DNA of 64,000 bases, taken from contig NZ_MKIE01000006.1 in assembly GCF_001855385.1 (NCBI RefSeq), positions 1 to 64,000 on the forward strand. Reading direction: 5' to 3'. This document shows, one piece after another, positions 59,269 through 64,000 of the stretch; the stretch's first letter is position 1; every line of letters begins with the position of its first letter. This stretch comes from Andreesenia angusta (GTDB taxonomy: Bacteria > Bacillota > Clostridia > Tissierellales > Gottschalkiaceae). The notes under the pieces were generated by a model. It was not told the DNA's origin and did no database searches. It saw only the letters and a list, made by a program, of their open reading frames with translations. A program made the position numbers and the translations under genes.

Positions 59269-60909
59269 ATGGCTAAGTTAAAGATAGGAAAGAAAAAAAT
59301 AGATCTATGGACTGTTCTGTCCACTTTGTTTACTCTGCTCATAGTGGTGCCTAGCTTGAGCATATTTGCAAATCTATTTGGGAAGGGGAATCAAAACTGG
59401 AACCATATAGTGGACAATATGCTTGCTAGCTATGTGGCGAATTCGCTTTGGCTAGCTTTGTGGACAGGGCTATTCTCACTGCTTGTAGGAGTGTCGCTTG
59501 CCTGGCTTGTGACTATGTACGAGTTTCCGTTTAGAAAATTTCTCAAGTGGGGGCTTGTACTACCCCTTACAATCCCACCCAATATAGGTGCATACACGTA
59601 CTATGGAATGCTTGGCTATACGGGAATAATCCAAACTACTCTTAGAAACCAGTTTGGCATATCTGTAGAACCAGGTGCTATGAATATAGCGAGTCTAGGT
59701 GGGGCCGTGTTTATATTTGCAATCTTTCTATTCCCATATATCTACATGATAACGAAGTCTTTTTTTGAGAAAAATGTGTACTCTCTTATAGAGAACAGCC
59801 GGGTGCTGGGAAGAGGTTCGATTTACACCTTTTTCAAAGTGGCAGTTCCAATTTCAAGAGGAGCTATAGTCTCAGGAGTGACTTTGGTAGTGCTAGAGCT
59901 CTTAAACGACTATGGAGTTGTGCAGTACTTTGGAATTCCAGCTTTCAGTACAGCGATCTTCACAACCTGGTTCTCGATGGGAGACCTCAACACAGCTGTA
60001 AGGCTTGCGTCCATACTCATGAGCATAGCGCTCTCTCTTGTGCTTTTGGAGAAGCTGCTCAGAGGCAGAAGGCGCTACAGCGAGACAAACAGCAGAGGCA
60101 GGAGAGCCAAGAGAAAGAAGCTAGGCTCTAAAGCAGGGATTCTGGCTTCAGCATATGGACTTCTGGTGTTTGCGCTTGGGTTCGGGATACCTGTGATGCA
60201 GATGGTGTATTGGGCTGCAAAGAGCTACTCCAATGTGCTGAACGCAGAGTTTATGGGGTATACGCTGAGTACAGTTGCAATGGCGCTTTCTGGAGCGGCA
60301 ATAATAGCGGTCATAGCACTTGTGATAGGCAATTACAACAGGATGGCTAACAGCAGTATCTCTAAAATCTATTCAAAGGTCACTATACTGGGGTATTCCA
60401 TACCGGGAGCTGTAATAGCGGTCGGAGTCATTGTCAGCTTTATAGCGCTTGACGGGCTGCTATATCCTGCGTACAAGTGGTTTGACCCAGATAGCAAGAA
60501 GCTGGTGCTCAGTTCATCGGTTGTTATGCTGGGTTTTGCATATGTAGTTAGGTTTCTAGGAGTTGGCTTTGGACCTATAGAGTCTGGATATGACAGAATG
60601 GGAAATAGGTATTTAGAGGCATCTAGAACTCTGGGCATGAATACCGTAGAGACTTTCTTCAAGGTGGATGTCCCAATATTAAAGGGCTCGATAATGACGG
60701 CTATATCGCTTGTGTTTCTGGAGATAATAAAGGAGTTGCCACTTACGCTTATCTTGCGACCTTTTAACTTCCATACACTGGCGACTAGGTCTTACCAGTA
60801 TGCAAACGACGAGATGCTTCCAGAGTCGGCAGTGCCGTCACTCATGATAGTGGCTATAGGCCTCTTGTCTGTATATATTATTCAAAACGCAGGGAGGAGG
60901 AAGAGATGA
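59269..60909 (+). CDS. Ferric iron ABC transporter, fused permease
   Basis: A 546-residue membrane protein, two permease halves fused as in FbpB/FutB, with about twelve helices. Each half has an EAA loop that contacts the ATPase: NSRVLGRGSIYTFFKVAVPIS (near 182) and EASRTLGMNTVETFFKVDVPI (near 450). The binding protein lies 37 bp upstream, and the ATPase start overlaps its end by four bases. It moves iron from the lipoprotein to the cytoplasm. Confidence 0.94.
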   Translation: MAKLKIGKKKIDLWTVLSTLFTLLIVVPSLSIFANLFGKGNQNWNHIVDNMLASYVANSLWLALWTGLFSLLVGVSLAWLVTMYEFPFRKFLKWGLVLPLTIPPNIGAYTYYGMLGYTGIIQTTLRNQFGISVEPGAMNIASLGGAVFIFAIFLFPYIYMITKSFFEKNVYSLIENSRVLGRGSIYTFFKVAVPISRGAIVSGVTLVVLELLNDYGVVQYFGIPAFSTAIFTTWFSMGDLNTAVRLASILMSIALSLVLLEKLLRGRRRYSETNSRGRRAKRKKLGSKAGILASAYGLLVFALGFGIPVMQMVYWAAKSYSNVLNAEFMGYTLSTVAMALSGAAIIAVIALVIGNYNRMANSSISKIYSKVTILGYSIPGAVIAVGVIVSFIALDGLLYPAYKWFDPDSKKLVLSSSVVMLGFAYVVRFLGVGFGPIESGYDRMGNRYLEASRTLGMNTVETFFKVDVPILKGSIMTAISLVFLEIIKELPLTLILRPFNFHTLATRSYQYANDEMLPESAVPSLMIVAIGLLSVYIIQNAGRRKR

Positions 60910-61544
60910 TGCATGTAAAGCTTGAAGATCTGAAGTTCAAATACGATGGAGCGCAGAGCTATACAATAGACGGATTTTCCCTCGAGATAGAAGAAGGGGA
61001 GATAATAGCTCTTCTTGGAGACAGCGGATGTGGAAAGAGCACTATACTTAGGATTCTTTCAGGGCTAGAAGACAGAGTCAGTGGAAGAATAGAGATAGGT
61101 GGAAGAGCAGTGCTGTCTGAAAGTGTGTTTGTAGAGCCTGAACACAGAAATGTAGGACTGGTCTTTCAAGACTACGGGCTCTTTCCTCATATGACTGTGG
61201 AGCAGAATATAGTCTATGGACTCAAGGGCATGAGCAAGGCAGAAAAAAAAGAGAGACTCTGTGAAGTGCTGAAGCTTGTGAAACTAGAAGGTGTTGAGAA
61301 GCGGTATCCGCATGAGCTTTCAGGAGGCCAGCAGCAGAGAATAGCCCTTGCTAGGGCTATTGCTCCGAAGCCGAAGCTGCTTTTAATGGATGAGCCTTTC
61401 AGCAATCTGGATGCTGGGCTTAAAAAAAAGATAAGGGAAGAGCTCAGAGATATAATAAAATCTGAAGGCATAACAAGTATAATAGTTACACATGATCTAG
61501 AGGACGCTGAAGGCACGTCTGACAGAATAGTTAGCATGAACTAG
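60906..61544 (+). CDS. Ferric iron ABC transporter, short ATP-binding protein
   Basis: The 212-residue ATPase powers the iron permease. Walker A is LLGDSGCGKSTILRIL, the signature is LSGGQQQRIALARAI, Walker B is LLLMDEPFSNLD, and the switch His is in IVTHDLEDA. It stops soon after the switch, whereas FbpC proteins usually have an additional C-terminal regulatory (TOBE-like) domain of 100 or more residues. The missing part means no regulatory lobe. There is no sign of a frameshift: TAG is followed by a terminator. ATG overlaps the permease stop. Confidence 0.93.
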   Translation: MMHVKLEDLKFKYDGAQSYTIDGFSLEIEEGEIIALLGDSGCGKSTILRILSGLEDRVSGRIEIGGRAVLSESVFVEPEHRNVGLVFQDYGLFPHMTVEQNIVYGLKGMSKAEKKERLCEVLKLVKLEGVEKRYPHELSGGQQQRIALARAIAPKPKLLLMDEPFSNLDAGLKKKIREELRDIIKSEGITSIIVTHDLEDAEGTSDRIVSMN

Positions 61545-61560
61545 CAGGAGCTGTTTAAAG

Positions 61561-61590
61561 GAGTGAGTTCTAAGAATTCACTCTTTTTTT
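61561..61590 (+). terminator. Terminator after the iron ABC operon
   Basis: GAGTGAGTTC (61561-61570) and GAATTCACTC (61574-61583) form a 10-bp stem with a 3-base loop, followed by TTTTTTT. A clear Rho-independent terminator. Confidence 0.92.
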
Positions 61591-61650
61591 ATTATTTTTT
61601 ATGGAAAAACTGTTTTTTAGGGTATAAGCATGCCTATAGGGGTGATTTAT

Positions 61651-62547
61651 ATGGCTGTAATAGAGGTGAAAAACCTGACTAAAAGGTACGGAAAAAGCAG
61701 GGGGATAGAGGATGTAAGCATAGAAGTGAAAGAAGGAGAGATATTCGGCTTTATAGGGCCTAATGGTTCCGGAAAGTCAACGTTTATAAGGACCTTGCTC
61801 AACTTTCTCTACCCGACTTCAGGAAGCGGCAACGTGCTCGGTTTCGACATAGAGCGCGAAAGCCATAAGCTTAAGGAAAAAGTGGGCTATGTGCCAAGCG
61901 AAGTGAAGTACTACGAAGAGACTAAAGTGGTGGACTTGATAGAGTATGCCAAGAGCTTTTACTCTGAAGTAGATGAGTGTTACATAGATATGATAGTGCA
62001 GGATCTGAAGGTGGATTTGGACAAGAAGATAGGAGAGCTTAGCTATGGGAACAAGAAGAAGGTGGCCATAGTCCAGGCCCTTATGGGCAGTCCTAAGCTG
62101 CTGATACTGGACGAGCCCACAAATGGACTTGATCCGCTTATTCAGAAGAAGCTTTTCGAGGTATTGAGAAAGGAAAAAGAGAAGGGAAATACTGTTTTTC
62201 TGTCGTCCCATAACTTAACAGAGGTGGAGAGTCTCTGCGACAGGGTTGCGATCATAAAGCAGGGCAGGATAGTGGACACTGTGGACCTTAGCGTTTTAAA
62301 AGAGCAGTTTGGCCTTGTAGTGGAGGTAAGCGGCGATCTGACCAAAGAGGATGTACTGAAGATATCGAAAGAAATGATGCTAGAGAGCGAATCACACTAC
62401 ATATTCACCTACTCGGGCGATGTAAACAGCCTTGTGGACTGGGCCAAGGACTACAGCTTGAAAAAGCTGCTGGTGGAAGAGCAGAACCTAGAGAGCGAGT
62501 TCATGAAATACTATCTCGGGGAGGGAGAGGGATATGAACGTGTTTAA
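61651..62547 (+). CDS. ABC-2 type transporter, ATP-binding protein
   Basis: A 298-residue ATPase with Walker A GFIGPNGSGKSTFIRTLL, signature ELSYGNKKKVAIVQAL (a variant LSYGN), Walker B LLILDEPTNGLDPLIQ and switch FLSSHNLTEVE. The C-terminal 80 residues form a family-specific tail. It pairs with the ABC-2 permease, whose start it overlaps by 14 bp. The frame runs from ATG 61630, but GGGGTGAT (61639-61646) suits ATG 61651. GGGTATAAG at 61620 resembles a sigma-B -10 without a matching -35. The cargo is unknown: an exporter of drugs, lipids or peptides. Confidence 0.9.
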   Translation: MAVIEVKNLTKRYGKSRGIEDVSIEVKEGEIFGFIGPNGSGKSTFIRTLLNFLYPTSGSGNVLGFDIERESHKLKEKVGYVPSEVKYYEETKVVDLIEYAKSFYSEVDECYIDMIVQDLKVDLDKKIGELSYGNKKKVAIVQALMGSPKLLILDEPTNGLDPLIQKKLFEVLRKEKEKGNTVFLSSHNLTEVESLCDRVAIIKQGRIVDTVDLSVLKEQFGLVVEVSGDLTKEDVLKISKEMMLESESHYIFTYSGDVNSLVDWAKDYSLKKLLVEEQNLESEFMKYYLGEGEGYERV

Positions 62548-63349
62548 ATTTGAAATCAAGAGGCTTTTGAAGTCTGGAATAGTCTGGGGCGTTGTAAATG
62601 GACTGCTGGTACTGCTGTTTATGCTTTTCTTCCCTAGCATGGAGAAGTCCGGGCTTCAGAAAGTGTTTGAAGCTGAGCTAAAATCGTTTCCAGAAGGGCT
62701 TATGGAGGCGTTTGGGATAGATATGGGAATAGATTTCACTAATATATCAGAGTATCTGGCCTATGTAATACAGTATATAGCTATGGCAAGCGGCGTATAC
62801 GCTATAATCCTGGGAGTGAACTCGCTCATAAAAGAAGAGACGGAAGGGAGCATAGAGTTCCTCTACGCACAGCCGATAAGAAGAAGGACTATAGTCACGA
62901 ATAAGCTGGCTTCAAATGCAACTATATATGCGTTGTACTTGGTAATACTCTGGGCTATAACGGCGCTATCCTGCGCAGCTGTAAAGCCGGATGATACGGC
63001 GCTAGCTGAGGTGCTAAAGGATGTTTCATATATAATCTTGGGGATGGGCTTCACAGGTTATGTGTTCATGGCTGTAGGCTTTGCGCTGTCAACTGTGGTC
63101 CGAAGCTCTAAGGGGGCTGTACCCATGGCCATGTCTGTGTTTTTCGTGACTTTTATAATGGGGGTGTTGGGGAAGCTAAAAGAAAATCTGGGGTTTTTCA
63201 AATACCTTTCTCCTTTCGAGTACGCTTCGCCTTCCGAAGTGATCAGAAATGGAGTGGAACTTGTTAATTTATCTCTAGGTGGTATAATTATATTATTAGG
63301 TATAACTGTGACATACTACCTATATGAGAGAAAAGACATGAGAATTTAA
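62534..63349 (+). CDS. ABC-2 type transporter, permease
   Basis: A 271-residue membrane protein with about six helices and the NosY/ABC2-membrane-2 look: FKFEIKRLLKSGIVWGVVNGLLVLLFMLFF at the start, LIKEETEGSIEFLYAQPIRRRTIVTNKLA as the coupling segment and SVFFVTFIMGVLGKL near the end. It should form a homodimer driven by the ATPase encoded before it. Substrate unknown. Confidence 0.9.
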   Translation: MNVFKFEIKRLLKSGIVWGVVNGLLVLLFMLFFPSMEKSGLQKVFEAELKSFPEGLMEAFGIDMGIDFTNISEYLAYVIQYIAMASGVYAIILGVNSLIKEETEGSIEFLYAQPIRRRTIVTNKLASNATIYALYLVILWAITALSCAAVKPDDTALAEVLKDVSYIILGMGFTGYVFMAVGFALSTVVRSSKGAVPMAMSVFFVTFIMGVLGKLKENLGFFKYLSPFEYASPSEVIRNGVELVNLSLGGIIILLGITVTYYLYERKDMRI

Positions 63350-63356
63350 TGTGTTT

Positions 63357-63376
63357 TGTCGATATAATATACGACA
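63357..63376 (+). promoter_or_regulatory. Inverted repeat over the -10 of the last SLH gene
   Basis: TGTCG (63357-63361) and CGACA (63372-63376) flank ATATAATATA; the middle is itself almost palindromic. TATAAT lies at 63363-63368. An operator centred on the -10 box fits a repressor-controlled promoter. It lies 26 bp before the SLH gene start and 8 bp after the ABC permease stop. Confidence 0.5.
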
Positions 63377-63401
63377 TGTTTTACTTAAGGAGGACAAAAT
63401 T

Positions 63402-64000
63402 GTGAAATTTCTAAAAGCTAAAGCTATGTTTTTATCTGCTGCACTAGTGCTTACGGCGGCTCCAATCGGTTCTGTGTACGGCGCGGGAGAAGGCATAGAT
63501 CAGGATGTCATAGAGTCGACTGTGGAAAATGCGATAGATATGTCTCAGGGGACAAAGTCAAAGGAAGCAACAGAGGACTGGGCTCCTCCGGTTATAGATA
63601 ACTCCCCTTGGGCGGAAAAAGAGGTTTACGACGCCAGGGTATATGGGCTTGTGACCTATGATCTGGCTAAAGAGGTGAGAGGCGAGATAAGCAGGGCTGA
63701 CGCAGCGGAAGCTGGAGTGAGGCTGTATGAAAGGCTCACAGGGGACAAGATAGGAGGAAAGCTAGAGGACCCGTTTACAGACACAGACGACAGAAATGTG
63801 CTGAAAGCCTATAAGCTTGGGATCATAAAGGGCGTTGGGAAGTCCAAGTTCAATCCAGATGCAAATGTGACGAGACAGGATTTGGCTGTAATAATGTATA
63901 ACTCCATATGGAGGTCCAACCCTGCGCTTGCCAAGGGAGATATGACCTCAAACTTCTCGGACTGGGGAGATGTCTCTGGCTATGCACAACCTTCTATGAA
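63402..64000 (+). CDS. SLH-domain surface protein, N-terminal part (runs off the window)
   Basis: The frame opens with GTG 63402 behind AAGGAGG (63387-63393) and stays open to the last base (199 codons visible). It begins with a signal peptide (MKFLKAKAMFLSAALVLTA, cleavage near VYGAG). One SLH-like unit starts near residue 66 (DNSPWAEKEVYDARVYGLVTYD ... ISRADAAEAGVRLYERLTG), a second near 120 (FTDTDDRNVLKAYKLGIIKGVG ... VTRQDLAVIMYNSIWR), and a third begins at the edge (FSDWGDVSGYA). It is the fifth SLH protein in the window; the functional part is not visible. Confidence 0.88.
   Translation, partial: MKFLKAKAMFLSAALVLTAAPIGSVYGAGEGIDQDVIESTVENAIDMSQGTKSKEATEDWAPPVIDNSPWAEKEVYDARVYGLVTYDLAKEVRGEISRADAAEAGVRLYERLTGDKIGGKLEDPFTDTDDRNVLKAYKLGIIKGVGKSKFNPDANVTRQDLAVIMYNSIWRSNPALAKGDMTSNFSDWGDVSGYAQPSM

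Noticed and set aside
61601..61625. Sigma-B-like -10 (GGGTATAAG) before the ABC-2 exporter
   Set aside because: No matching -35 at the proper distance.

Overview
The window reads as a chromosomal segment of a Gram-positive, probably anaerobic, Clostridia-type Firmicute. The grounds are strong GGAGG-type ribosome binding sites, frequent GTG and TTG starts, heavy use of ATA, AGA and AGG codons, S-layer homology (SLH) proteins, a WG-repeat lipoprotein, a PdxS/PdxT vitamin B6 route, a type I c-di-GMP riboswitch, a 7-1-7 Fur box and LytR-CpsA-Psr/BY-kinase capsule machinery. I cannot name the species. No rRNA, tRNA or CRISPR array was seen.

Layout. 1-122 is the left end of an IS3-family insertion sequence that stops about 10 bp past pdxT. 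133-1612 is pdxST (minus strand). 1765-8501 holds an orphan HepT-type HEPN protein, a 1966-residue secreted IPT/TIG-repeat protein and a small coiled-coil protein. 8556-18234 is the S-layer region: two SLH proteins, a 1288-residue S-layer protein behind a near-consensus promoter, a WG-repeat lipoprotein and a cytoplasmic SLAP-domain protein that resembles the S-layer assembly protein SlaP. 18302-20940 is an accessory patch: an AT-rich metallo-beta-lactamase-fold protein, a small hypothetical gene and the remnant of a tyrosine recombinase. 20980-24781 carries a transglutaminase-SLH protein, a PDZ-S41 protease and a small membrane exporter.

24838-55239 is a cell-surface polysaccharide locus of about 30 kb. 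It starts with a FemAB-like transferase divergent from an ATP-grasp enzyme and a PLP decarboxylase, followed by a sugar aminotransferase, rmlA and rmlB, many glycosyltransferases, the GDP-fucose genes (gmd, fcl, manC), an EpsG-type polymerase, the chain-length/BY-kinase/PHP-phosphatase trio, a membrane 4,6-dehydratase, an LCP ligase, a Wzx flippase, an initiating sugar-phosphate transferase with a WbpV-like reductase, galU and galE. The probable flow is: sugar nucleotides are made, the repeat is started on undecaprenyl phosphate (perhaps with QuiNAc or a related sugar), glycosyltransferases extend it, Wzx and EpsG flip and polymerise it, the kinase/phosphatase set length, and LCP attaches it to peptidoglycan. 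Inside this locus, bounded by two strong terminators, a c-di-GMP-I riboswitch directly precedes the Shine-Dalgarno of a secreted beta-helix protein.

55332-64000 holds cobT, cardiolipin synthase, a Fur-boxed ferric iron ABC transporter, an ABC-2 exporter and the start of another SLH protein that runs off the window.

Most notable: the isolated c-di-GMP-controlled beta-helix unit; a set of GTTTAA/GGGTAT (sigma-B-like) promoter candidates before cell-surface genes; the FemAB/ATP-grasp/decarboxylase trio; the orphan HepT coupled to a giant adhesin; and the SlaP-like gene beside the S-layer gene.
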